Positions 1-5,387 of a stretch of DNA of 8,242 bases are shown in pieces. The notes under the pieces are model-generated. The model was not told the DNA's origin, made no database searches, and saw only the letters and a list, made by a program, of their open reading frames with translations. The stretch comes from CAZSVI01 sp964610205 (lineage in GTDB: Bacteria; Bacillota; Clostridia; DSM-8532), in NCBI GenBank assembly GCA_964610205.1, contig CAZSVI010000147.1, positions 1 through 8,242 on the forward strand. Reading direction: 5' to 3'. The position numbers were made by a program, and so were the translations under genes. Within the stretch, counting starts at the first letter, position 1. Every line of letters starts with the position of its first letter.

Positions 1-1
1 T

Positions 2-29
2 CTGAATACTGAATTCTGGGTTCTGAATT
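2..29. repeat. Degenerate heptad tandem repeat, (CTGAATT)4
   Basis: Four consecutive 7-bp units read CTGAATA, CTGAATT, CTGGGTT and CTGAATT. The array touches the left edge of the window and may extend further left. It lies in intergenic DNA and encodes nothing visible. Its role is unknown; slipped-strand expansion is the usual origin of such arrays. Confidence 0.6.
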
Positions 30-31
30 CT

Positions 32-46
32 TGCGGCTTTGCCGCA
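32..46. other. GC-rich perfect hairpin, possible terminator remnant
   Basis: TGCGGC and GCCGCA form a perfect 6-bp stem around a TTT loop. The bases after it on the plus strand (GTATGTTATTTTTAAG) include a T5 run that starts several bases past the stem, so a weak terminator for a gene to the left of the window is possible. No gene end is visible to confirm this. Confidence 0.35.
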
Positions 47-158
47 GTATGTTATTTTTAAGAAACTTAAAACAGATAAAAATGAAAGCATTCTCAAGAT
101 ATCAATCGATCTGAAGGGCTATTTATATATAAACACGATATTTTTCTGATTTTCAAAT

Positions 159-187
159 TTGTAATCCGTTAAAATTCCTGGTATAAT
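159..187 (+). promoter_or_regulatory. Sigma-A promoter of the structured RNA
   Basis: TTGTAA (159-164) and a perfect TATAAT (182-187) are separated by 17 bp, the optimal sigma-A spacing. The expected start point is near 194-196, exactly where the 5' strand of the RNA closing helix begins. An inverted repeat (174-181 with 199-207, one extra G in the right arm) brackets the -10 box and could be an operator or coincidence. Confidence 0.7.
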
Positions 188-194
188 AGAAATA

Positions 195-488
195 GACTCC
201 AGGGAATACCTAAGAGACAATACGCTAAAAGCAGAAGCCGCCGTATAATTAATATGTACGGAAGGACAGGTGGAAAAGATAGTTCACGAAAGTGAAACAA
301 TCTCCACTATATCGAAGGAATTAAACAGTGAATTTGAAGAGGGTGCGTGCAAGAAAGAGATCGGAAGAACTCGGGGTTGCAGGCAAGGGAAGCAGAGGAA
401 AGTTTAGTTCGGAAGACGAAGAGGTCCGAATAAAAGGGCAAAAGCAAGGGAGTATTGGATCGAGAAAGGTTCGCTGGAGTTTTTTTTT
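195..488 (+). ncRNA. Free-standing structured non-coding RNA, possibly raiA-type
   Basis: This stretch has no convincing reading frame but behaves as an independent RNA gene. ACTCCAG (196-202) pairs perfectly with CTGGAGT (474-480), and T8 follows at 481-488, so the closing helix also acts as the terminator stem. Internal helices seen by eye: CCGTA 241-245 with TACGG 257-261; GTGGA 270-274 with TCCAC 303-307; inside that, TTCAC 283-287 with GTGAA 292-296 capped by a GAAA tetraloop; TGCAA 348-352 with TTGCA 377-381; TTCGGA 408-413 with TCCGAA 425-430. Single-stranded purine-rich blocks lie between them. Length and end pairing fit a stable stand-alone RNA. Blocks such as CGCTAAAAGCAGAAGCCGCC and GGGCAAAAGCAAGGGAGT resemble what I recall of the clostridial raiA motif; this is recollection, not a search. 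6S RNA is usually shorter, and I see no RNase P, tmRNA or SRP core. Confident it is a structured RNA; the class is tentative. Confidence 0.72.
474..488 (+). terminator. Terminator of the structured RNA
   Basis: The 3' strand of the long-range closing helix (CTGGAGT, 474-480) runs directly into eight T residues. A second T6 run at 494-499 may act as backup. The terminator stem is formed with the RNA's own 5' end and not with a local hairpin. Confidence 0.55.
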
Positions 489-541
489 ATGCCTTTTTTC
501 ATATTGAATATACATAAAAATAATCTATATATGCTAAATAC

Positions 542-571
542 TTTACAAACCGAATACTTATATTATACTAT
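542..571 (+). promoter_or_regulatory. Probable galE promoter
   Basis: TTTACA (542-547) is followed by overlapping -10 candidates TATACT (564-569, spacer 16) and TACTAT (566-571, spacer 18). Either would start transcription about 25-30 nt before the galE ATG. It lies downstream of the RNA terminator, so galE appears to be transcribed separately. Confidence 0.5.
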
Positions 572-606
572 ACTTTTGTTAAATTCATAGAAACGGAGGC
601 GAACTT

Positions 607-1617
607 ATGTCAGTTTTAGTTACAGGAGGCGCCGGATATATCGGCAGCCATACATGCGTGGAACTCTTGCAGGCCGGGTATGATGTGGTGATTGCAGACA
701 ATCTGAGCAACAGCAAGGAAGAGTCTGTAACAAGAGTTCAGGAAATTACAGGAAGACTCTTGAAGTTTTATAAAACAGATTTACTTGATAAGCAAGAACT
801 TAATAAAATATTCGGAGCAGAACCTATCGATGCGGTGGTTCACTTTGCGGGATTGAAAGCTGTCGGCGAATCAGTTGATATCCCCCTTAAATATTACAAT
901 AACAACATTACAGGAACATTGACATTATGTGAAGTAATGAAAAACCACAACGTCCACAATCTGGTTTTCAGTTCATCCGCAACCGTATACGGCGATCCTG
1001 ATAAGGTGCCCATCACCGAAGATTTTCCCCTTTCAGCAACAAATCCCTACGGAAGGTCAAAACTTATGATAGAGGAAATACTCTGTGATTTATATGTATC
1101 GGATTCAGCATGGAACATAGCCATACTCAGATATTTTAACCCTGTGGGAGCCCACTCCAGCGGCAGGATTGGAGAAGATCCCAATGGTATACCCAATAAT
1201 CTTGTTCCATATATTACGCAGGTGGCCGTTGGAAAGTTAAAGAAGCTTCGTGTTTTCGGCAACGATTATAATACTTCGGACGGAACAGGAGTCAGGGACT
1301 ATATACATGTTGTCGACTTGTCATTAGGTCACCTGAAGGCACTGGAAAAGCTGCAGACCAATCCGGGTGTCGTAACATATAACTTAGGAACCGGCAAGGG
1401 TTATTCCGTCCTTGAGATGGTTAAGGCTTTCTCCAGGACAACAGGTAAAGAAATACCCTATACAGTTGTTAAAAGAAGACCCGGAGATATCGCGGTATGC
1501 TTTGCCGACCCTTCCAAAGCAAAGCGGGAACTCGGCTGGGTTTCTGAAAAAAGTCTTGAAGATATGTGTATAGATGCCTGGAGATGGCAAATGAATAATC
1601 CAAAGGGTTATGTATGA
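607..1617 (+). CDS. galE: UDP-glucose 4-epimerase
   Basis: GalE interconverts UDP-glucose and UDP-galactose with tightly bound NAD+ in the cytoplasm (Leloir pathway and supply of sugars for cell-surface polymers). The 336-residue protein has the usual length. It is an extended short-chain dehydrogenase: the NAD-binding GGAGYIG lies at residues 7-13, the catalytic serine region FSSSATVYG around 121-129, and the YxxxK pair at Y148 and K152. NNNITGT (98-104) and RYFNPVGA (175-182) are typical of the family. The ATG at 607 is preceded by GGAGG (595-599) with 7-nt spacing. At the position of E. coli Tyr299 (motif YWAD) this protein has C298 (CFAD). A small residue there is known in human GALE (Cys307) and allows UDP-GlcNAc/UDP-GalNAc epimerization, so a bifunctional enzyme is likely but inferred. 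It has its own promoter and terminator and no gal operon partner here. Confidence 0.96.
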   Translation: MSVLVTGGAGYIGSHTCVELLQAGYDVVIADNLSNSKEESVTRVQEITGRLLKFYKTDLLDKQELNKIFGAEPIDAVVHFAGLKAVGESVDIPLKYYNNNITGTLTLCEVMKNHNVHNLVFSSSATVYGDPDKVPITEDFPLSATNPYGRSKLMIEEILCDLYVSDSAWNIAILRYFNPVGAHSSGRIGEDPNGIPNNLVPYITQVAVGKLKKLRVFGNDYNTSDGTGVRDYIHVVDLSLGHLKALEKLQTNPGVVTYNLGTGKGYSVLEMVKAFSRTTGKEIPYTVVKRRPGDIAVCFADPSKAKRELGWVSEKSLEDMCIDAWRWQMNNPKGYV

Positions 1618-1648
1618 ATAAGGTGTAGTATTTACATTGTACCTTTTG

Positions 1649-1680
1649 AGGGGCCTGGTTTAGCAGGCCCCTTATTTATT
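1649..1680 (+). terminator. Rho-independent terminator after galE
   Basis: AGGGGCCTG (1649-1657) and CAGGCCCCT (1664-1672) form a perfect 9-bp stem with a GTTTAG loop, followed by TTATTTATT. It sits 31 bp past the galE stop, in the gap where galE and the mgtE pair converge. The minus-strand transcript meets the same hairpin but has no T tract after it, so it best serves galE and may help stop mgtE transcription weakly. Confidence 0.85.
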
Positions 1681-1704
1681 CGCTTATTTGGGTAACTGGT
1701 AATC

Positions 1705-3045
1705 TTATGAGCTTATGCCTATGAACCAGTTCGCAAAACTAAAATAAATAATTAAAGATACGGCATCTACAATTGTCGTTATCAAAGGTCCGGCCATAAT
1801 TGCAGGATCAAGCTTAATCTTTTTTGCTATAATCGGCAGTATGCCTCCGGCAACTTTTGCCACAACTACCGTGAAAAACATAGTTACCGTTACAGTTGCT
1901 GCAACGGTGATATCATAGCCCTGAATAGAAATGCGCGCAAAATTAATCCCGGCCAGAACAATCCCAACCAGAAAACTGATACGCAATTCCTTCCATATCA
2001 CTTTTAGTAAATCCTTAAAAGCCACTTCCCCAAGGACAATACTTCTGATTACAAGAGTGGAGGCCTGTGCGCCTGCGTTCCCCCCGGTATCCATCAGCAT
2101 AGGAATGAACAGCGCCAGAATAACCATGGTCTCCAGGGTTTCCTGATAGCCTCGAATAATGTATTGTGTAATAGTAGCTGAAACCATCAGCACAAGCAGC
2201 CATACAATTCTTTTTCTAGCGAGGGTAAAAATCCCGGCATTGATATATTCCTCATCAGTTGGCTGAACCGCTGCCATCTTATAAATATCCTCGGTGGTTT
2301 CCTCTTCAATAACATCTACAATGTCATCAATGGTAATAATACCGACCAGCCTTTGTTCATTGTCAACTACCGGTACGGCAAGAAGGTCGTATTTCTTGAA
2401 TATACCCGCGATATATTCCTGGTCGTCATGGGTTTTAACAAAAAGCGGTGTTTTGTACATAATATCCCCTACTTTTTTGTCAACAGGAGACAGTACAAGA
2501 TCCTTTAATGATATCATGCCTTCCAGATGCCTTTGCGCATCCATTACATAGCATGTATAAATAGTTTCTTTATCAAGGGCGGTTTTCCTGACCCTCTGAA
2601 GGGATTCCGAAACAAGCATTTCCTTCTTCAGATCTACAAATTCAATAGTCATCAGGCTTCCCGCAGAGTTATCCGGATACATAAGAAACTGATTAATCAT
2701 CTTGCGTTCGACATCACTGGTATTTAATAAAATCTTTTTTACAATATTTGCGGGCATCTCTTCCAAAAGGTCAATCTTGTCATCAAAGTACAAATCATTG
2801 AGGATGCCGGCAAGTTCTTTTTCGTTTACAAGATCGGACAATTCAGCCTGCCGCTGCTGTGAAAGGTAGGAAAACACATCCGCCGCTATTTCCTTCGGAA
2901 GAAGCCGGAATACAAGAAGGGCCTGCTTCTCATCCAGATTATCAAGGAATTCCGCTATATCCACAACCCGAAAGTTTTTAAGTTCTTTTTTCAGCTCAGA
3001 AAAGTTTTTATCCATAAGTAATTGATTCAATTTTTGAAAATCCAT
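1705..3045 (-). CDS. mgtE: Magnesium channel/transporter MgtE, downstream copy
   Basis: MgtE is a homodimeric inner-membrane Mg2+ channel whose cytoplasmic part senses Mg2+ and closes the pore when internal Mg2+ is high. The 446-residue protein has the full family layout: helical MgtE N domain (about 1-130), two CBS domains (about 138-258), a linker helix, then five membrane helices (about 280-443). The pore signature FIPMLMDTGGNAGAQ (313-327) is intact, and KLDPAIMAGP (411-420) plus D427 correspond to the region holding the conserved pore aspartate (Asp432 of Thermus thermophilus MgtE). The ATG at 3045 has AAGGAGGGAG (3051-3060) upstream, overlapping the stop codon of the preceding mgtE, so the two genes are probably translated from one mRNA. 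About 80% identical by hand count to its neighbour. No separate promoter was found in the 13-bp gap. Confidence 0.95.
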   Translation of the reverse strand: MDFQKLNQLLMDKNFSELKKELKNFRVVDIAEFLDNLDEKQALLVFRLLPKEIAADVFSYLSQQRQAELSDLVNEKELAGILNDLYFDDKIDLLEEMPANIVKKILLNTSDVERKMINQFLMYPDNSAGSLMTIEFVDLKKEMLVSESLQRVRKTALDKETIYTCYVMDAQRHLEGMISLKDLVLSPVDKKVGDIMYKTPLFVKTHDDQEYIAGIFKKYDLLAVPVVDNEQRLVGIITIDDIVDVIEEETTEDIYKMAAVQPTDEEYINAGIFTLARKRIVWLLVLMVSATITQYIIRGYQETLETMVILALFIPMLMDTGGNAGAQASTLVIRSIVLGEVAFKDLLKVIWKELRISFLVGIVLAGINFARISIQGYDITVAATVTVTMFFTVVVAKVAGGILPIIAKKIKLDPAIMAGPLITTIVDAVSLIIYFSFANWFIGISS

Positions 3046-3058
3046 TGCTGCTCCCTCC

Positions 3059-4402
3059 TTATGTATTCAGACCAATAAACCAGTTCGCAAAATTGAAGTA
3101 CAGGATTAAAGCGACCACATCAATTATGGTAGTTATCAAAGGACTTGCCATTATGGCCGGATCAAGCTTTAACTTTTTAGCTATTATTGGCAGTATTCCA
3201 CCGGAAACTTTCGCGGCTATCAATGTAAATATAAGAGTGATACTTACAGTTAAGGCAATGGCAGCGGAATAGCCGTCCAAAAAATATATGCGCAGAAAAT
3301 TAATACAGGCAAGAGAAATCCCAACAAGAATACTGATCCTGAATTCCTTCCATATAACTCTTGCCAGATCACTGAAAGCTACCTCCCCAAGGACAATACT
3401 CCTGATCACTATGGTCGAGGCCTGGGCTCCCGCATTTCCGCATGTATTCATAATCATAGGGATAAACATTGCAAGAACAACTACCGCTTCCAACGTTTCT
3501 TCAAAATTTTTCATGATGTATTGGGTAAAAGTCGCCGATACCATCAACACCAGAAGCCATACGATTCTTTTTTTTGCCAGGGTGAACACCCCTGCATTGA
3601 TATATTCCTCTACAATGGGCTGAATCGCAGCCATCTTGTATATGTCCTCTGTTGTTTCCTTTTCTATAACATCAACGATGTCATCAATGGTAATAATTCC
3701 AACCAATCTTTGCTCATTGTCAACGACCGGCACGGCAAGAAGGTCATATTTCTTAAAAATATCGGCAATATATTCCTGGTCATCATGAGTTTTAACAAAA
3801 AGCGGCTCTTTATGCATAATGTCCCCTACTTTTTTGTCAACTGCTGAAATAACCAGTTCTTTTAAGGATATCGTACCCTCCAGATGCCTTTGTGCGTCCA
3901 TTACGTAACATGTATATATTGTCTCCTTATCGGGAGCGGTTTTTCTTATCCGTTCAATAGCTTGCGAAACCGACATTTCCTTCTTCAGATCAACAAACTC
4001 AATCGTCATCAGGCTTCCAGCCGAATATTCCGGATACATTAAAAACTGGTTAATCATTTTCCGCTCAACATCACTGGTATTTTTGAGTATTTTCTTTACG
4101 ATATTAGCGGGCATTTCTTCCAGAAGGTCCACCTTGTCGTCAAAATACAAATCCTTGAGAATGTCGGCAAGTTCCTTCTCATTTACCAGATCCGACAGTT
4201 CGGCCTGCCTCTGAGCCGATAGATGTGAAAATACATCCGCCGCTATCTCCTTGGGCAACAGCCTGAATACCAGCAGCGCCTGTTTCTCATCCAACGCATC
4301 CAGAAACTCTGCGATATCGACCGGACGGGCATTCTTTAGATCATTTTTCAACAGAGAGTATTTTTTATCTGCCATAAATTGATTCAATTTTTCGAAGTCC
4401 AT
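3059..4402 (-). CDS. mgtE: Magnesium channel/transporter MgtE, upstream copy with altered pore signature
   Basis: This is the first gene of a tandem mgtE pair, 447 residues with the same domain order as its partner: N domain, two CBS domains, five membrane helices. The frame is open to an ATG at 4426, but the ATG at 4402 is chosen because AAGGAGGTC (4409-4417) sits 6 nt upstream and the resulting N-terminus (MDFEKLNQ) aligns with the other copy (MDFQKLNQ). The pore aspartate is kept (D428). The signature reads FIPMIMNTCGNAGAQ (313-327), where the partner has FIPMLMDTGGNAGAQ: D319 is replaced by N and G321 by C. By hand count the two copies are about 86% identical over the first 270 residues and about 72% in the membrane part. 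This suggests kept sensing and drifting transport. It could carry Mg2+, another divalent ion such as Co2+, or a tuned conductance; which is not decidable here. Confidence 0.93.
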   Translation of the reverse strand: MDFEKLNQFMADKKYSLLKNDLKNARPVDIAEFLDALDEKQALLVFRLLPKEIAADVFSHLSAQRQAELSDLVNEKELADILKDLYFDDKVDLLEEMPANIVKKILKNTSDVERKMINQFLMYPEYSAGSLMTIEFVDLKKEMSVSQAIERIRKTAPDKETIYTCYVMDAQRHLEGTISLKELVISAVDKKVGDIMHKEPLFVKTHDDQEYIADIFKKYDLLAVPVVDNEQRLVGIITIDDIVDVIEKETTEDIYKMAAIQPIVEEYINAGVFTLAKKRIVWLLVLMVSATFTQYIMKNFEETLEAVVVLAMFIPMIMNTCGNAGAQASTIVIRSIVLGEVAFSDLARVIWKEFRISILVGISLACINFLRIYFLDGYSAAIALTVSITLIFTLIAAKVSGGILPIIAKKLKLDPAIMASPLITTIIDVVALILYFNFANWFIGLNT

Positions 4403-4408
4403 GGGAAT

Positions 4409-4417
4409 GACCTCCTT
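4409..4417 (-). promoter_or_regulatory. Ribosome binding site that fixes the upstream mgtE start
   Basis: On the minus strand AAGGAGGTC lies 6 nt before the ATG at 4402. It falls inside the open frame that begins at 4426, so the longer start would place this strong site within coding sequence. The shorter start is preferred. Confidence 0.8.
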
Positions 4418-4451
4418 CACCTTCACAAAAGCAGCCTGCGTACAGATACGG

Positions 4452-4523
4452 AACCGCTTTTTTCATAAAAACCGGAAAGAATTACTGCCGCGCCTTACTA
4501 TGAGAGGGCAGTAGCCTATCTTT
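4452..4523 (-). promoter_or_regulatory. mgtE leader with two stem-loops, possible regulatory RNA
   Basis: In the minus-strand leader, AAAGA (4519-4523) pairs with TCTTT (4476-4480) outside a 7-bp helix TACTGCC (4507-4513) with GGCAGTA (4483-4489). The 17-nt apical loop contains CATAGTAAGG. A second hairpin follows (about 4454-4475): CCGG-TTTTT against AAAAA-GCGG. The leader would be about 135 nt if the promoter at 4544-4572 is right. Genes for MgtE often carry the Mg2+-sensing M-box riboswitch. I looked for its conserved blocks and did not find a convincing set, so a different or degenerate control element is inferred. Confidence 0.4.
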
Positions 4524-4543
4524 AGTACAACATTCTCTAAATA

Positions 4544-4572
4544 TAAATATCTTACTGTATATTTTTCCTCAA
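4544..4572 (-). promoter_or_regulatory. Candidate promoter of the mgtE pair
   Basis: Reading the minus strand, TTGAGG (4567-4572) and TATTTA (4544-4549) are 17 bp apart. The -10 box is a moderate match only. Transcription would start near 4537, giving a leader of about 135 nt. The -35 box lies at the edge of the repeat-like element at 4573-4650. Confidence 0.35.
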
Positions 4573-4650
4573 TGCAGCGTTGTCGTCAATCGGAATACGT
4601 CAGTATTCCTCAATCCTACGTCTTGACTTGTGAAAAAATCTTCAGCAATC
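4573..4650. repeat. Repeat-like intergenic element with central palindrome
   Basis: The core GGAATAC-GTCA-GTATTCC (4591-4608) is a perfect 7-bp inverted repeat with a 4-nt loop, flanked by CGTCAAT and CTCAAT blocks and by TGCAGCG at one end and TTCAGCA at the other. The composition differs from the AT-rich DNA around it. It resembles short dispersed repeats seen between genes in clostridial genomes, but only one copy is in this window, so the repeat status is inferred. Confidence 0.4.
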
Positions 4651-4651
4651 T

Positions 4652-4719
4652 ATATAAAACGAAAAAAGTAATTGAGATGAATTGATACTGAAGAAGTTAT
4701 CTCTTTTTTCATTTTATAT
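4652..4719. other. Inverted repeat with 17-nt arms
   Basis: The left arm ATATAAAACGAAAAAAG (4652-4668) and the reverse complement of the right arm (4703-4719) differ at one of 17 positions, a change that would be a G-U pair in one of the two possible RNAs. The 34-nt loop contains a further AGAT/ATCT match. On the minus strand the far arm reads CTTTTTTCGTTTTATAT, so it could end transcription coming from the small-peptide unit to its right. Confidence 0.6.
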
Positions 4720-4720
4720 T

Positions 4721-4760
4721 GCGCATGTGCCGTTTTGCTTGCAAAAATTTCGGCACGCGC
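4721..4760. other. GC-rich nested stem-loop
   Basis: GCGC-AT-GTGCCG (4721-4732) pairs with CGGCACGCGC (4751-4760) over ten base pairs with a 2-nt bulge. Inside it TTTTG (4733-4737) pairs with CAAAA (4742-4746) around a CTTG loop. It is strongly folded in either RNA sense and stands out in AT-rich DNA. No T tract follows on either strand, so it is not a standard terminator. Confidence 0.6.
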
Positions 4761-4774
4761 TCAATTCACTTGTG

Positions 4775-4814
4775 ATATATATGTTGTACAAAAAATTTAG
4801 TACAGCATATATAT
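4775..4814. other. Inverted repeat with 15-nt arms
   Basis: ATATATATGTTGTAC (4775-4789) faces GTACAGCATATATAT (4800-4814), 14 of 15 positions complementary, with a 10-nt loop AAAAAATTTA. It is the third strong fold in 165 bp. The single mismatch would be a G-U pair in the plus-strand RNA. Confidence 0.6.
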
Positions 4815-5011
4815 GCACAGTTATTTTATCAGCTTTTACAGTTATATATTTTTCCAACAAACAATAGCACAACGAACAATGATTTTACTTCAATCAACTC
4901 TGCAAGCATTAATTCACGGGTAGCAAAACCATCGTAAGGCACAAAAACTATAATTCTACTGCCATATATTTGTATTATGCTTTAAATAAGAGAGTGCCAT
5001 ACATATATGAC
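4815..5011. other. AT-rich intergenic stretch without a recognisable gene
   Basis: Short open frames here have no ribosome binding site. GGCAC (4938-4942) and GTGCC (4995-4999) are complementary and could close a loose domain if the region is transcribed from the promoter at 5168-5196. A TATAAT on the plus strand (4949-4954) lacks a matching -35 box. Confidence 0.4.
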
Positions 5012-5104
5012 TTAAAACAAGAAGAAACACAAGGCAGAAGAACAAAGCCGTACCAAAACAACAATAGCTACGTCCAACCGGTTATGCGCAGGGCCAGCGT
5101 CCAT
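5012..5104 (-). CDS. Putative 30-residue hydrophobic peptide
   Basis: A tiny frame begins with ATG at 5104 and ends with TAA at 5012. It is the best-equipped small frame in this gap: GGAGGT (5111-5116) lies 6 nt before the ATG, and a near-consensus sigma-A promoter sits 64 bp upstream of it. The peptide starts MDAGPAHNRLDV and continues into a hydrophobic stretch, with VAIVVLV, two Cys and a C-terminal CFFLF; one Arg interrupts it near residue 19. That layout could span a membrane and is reminiscent of type I toxins or small membrane peptides, but I recognise no family. The frame is open further upstream to about 5278, but that longer version would place the promoter inside the gene. The downstream transcript would run through the three stem-loops at 4652-4814. 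It could also be a leader peptide or chance. Confidence 0.4.
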   Translation of the reverse strand: MDAGPAHNRLDVAIVVLVRLCSSALCFFLF

Positions 5105-5167
5105 TCTACCACCTCCATAAAGACCAGATTTAAAAAGTACGTATACAGGTTTATCTAACCACATCAA

Positions 5168-5196
5168 ATTATAATACAAGGATCCTTTTTTTTCAA
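5168..5196 (-). promoter_or_regulatory. Near-consensus sigma-A promoter of the small-peptide unit
   Basis: On the minus strand TTGAAA (5191-5196) and a perfect TATAAT (5168-5173) are 17 bp apart. This is the best promoter in the window together with the one at 159-187. It points away from the GtrA gene, and transcription would start near 5161, about 57 nt before the peptide ATG. Confidence 0.65.
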
Positions 5197-5291
5197 CAGA
5201 AACATTTTTTACCATAAATCTCAAATAAAAGTTACTGCTTACCGAGTTACACCAGCAATGCCTCGACCCGTTAACCACCCGCTGCGTTCAC

Positions 5292-5348
5292 TTTCATAAA
5301 AATAATAGCTATTATATATAATACCGTTAGAGATATTCCACATGGAAT
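5292..5348 (+). promoter_or_regulatory. Possible GtrA-gene promoter with inverted-repeat operator
   Basis: TATAAT (5317-5322) has only a weak -35 candidate, TTTCAT (5292-5297), at 19 bp. Just downstream, ATTCCA (5335-5340) and TGGAAT (5343-5348) form a perfect inverted repeat with 2-bp spacing, close to the expected start point. A repressor site is possible but unproven. Confidence 0.3.
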
Positions 5349-5387
5349 GGAGTCTTGAATCTATATAAAATGGTTTTTGGAGATGCT

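Noticed and set aside
395..412. AGAGGAAAGTTTAGTTCGG as an RNase P core
   Set aside because: It recalls the GAGGAAAGTC block of RNase P RNA, but no other conserved RNase P region is present and the RNA is too short.
321..515. Minus-strand frame of 64 codons across the structured RNA
   Set aside because: Low-complexity Ser/Pro/Leu-rich translation, no ribosome binding site, and it is antisense to a region with clear RNA gene signals.
4403..4426. Longer start for the upstream mgtE
   Set aside because: The strong AAGGAGGTC site would be inside the gene, and the extra eight residues have no counterpart in the paralog.
4682..4867. Plus-strand frame of 61 codons with a TTG start
   Set aside because: No ribosome binding site, and its sequence is explained by the stem-loops it covers.
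4970..5158. Plus-strand frame of 62 codons
   Set aside because: No Shine-Dalgarno site or promoter. It is antisense to the better-supported small-peptide unit.
5105..5278. N-terminal extension of the small peptide to 88 residues
   Set aside because: The near-consensus promoter at 5168-5196 would lie inside the gene, and the internal ATG at 5104 has the good ribosome binding site.
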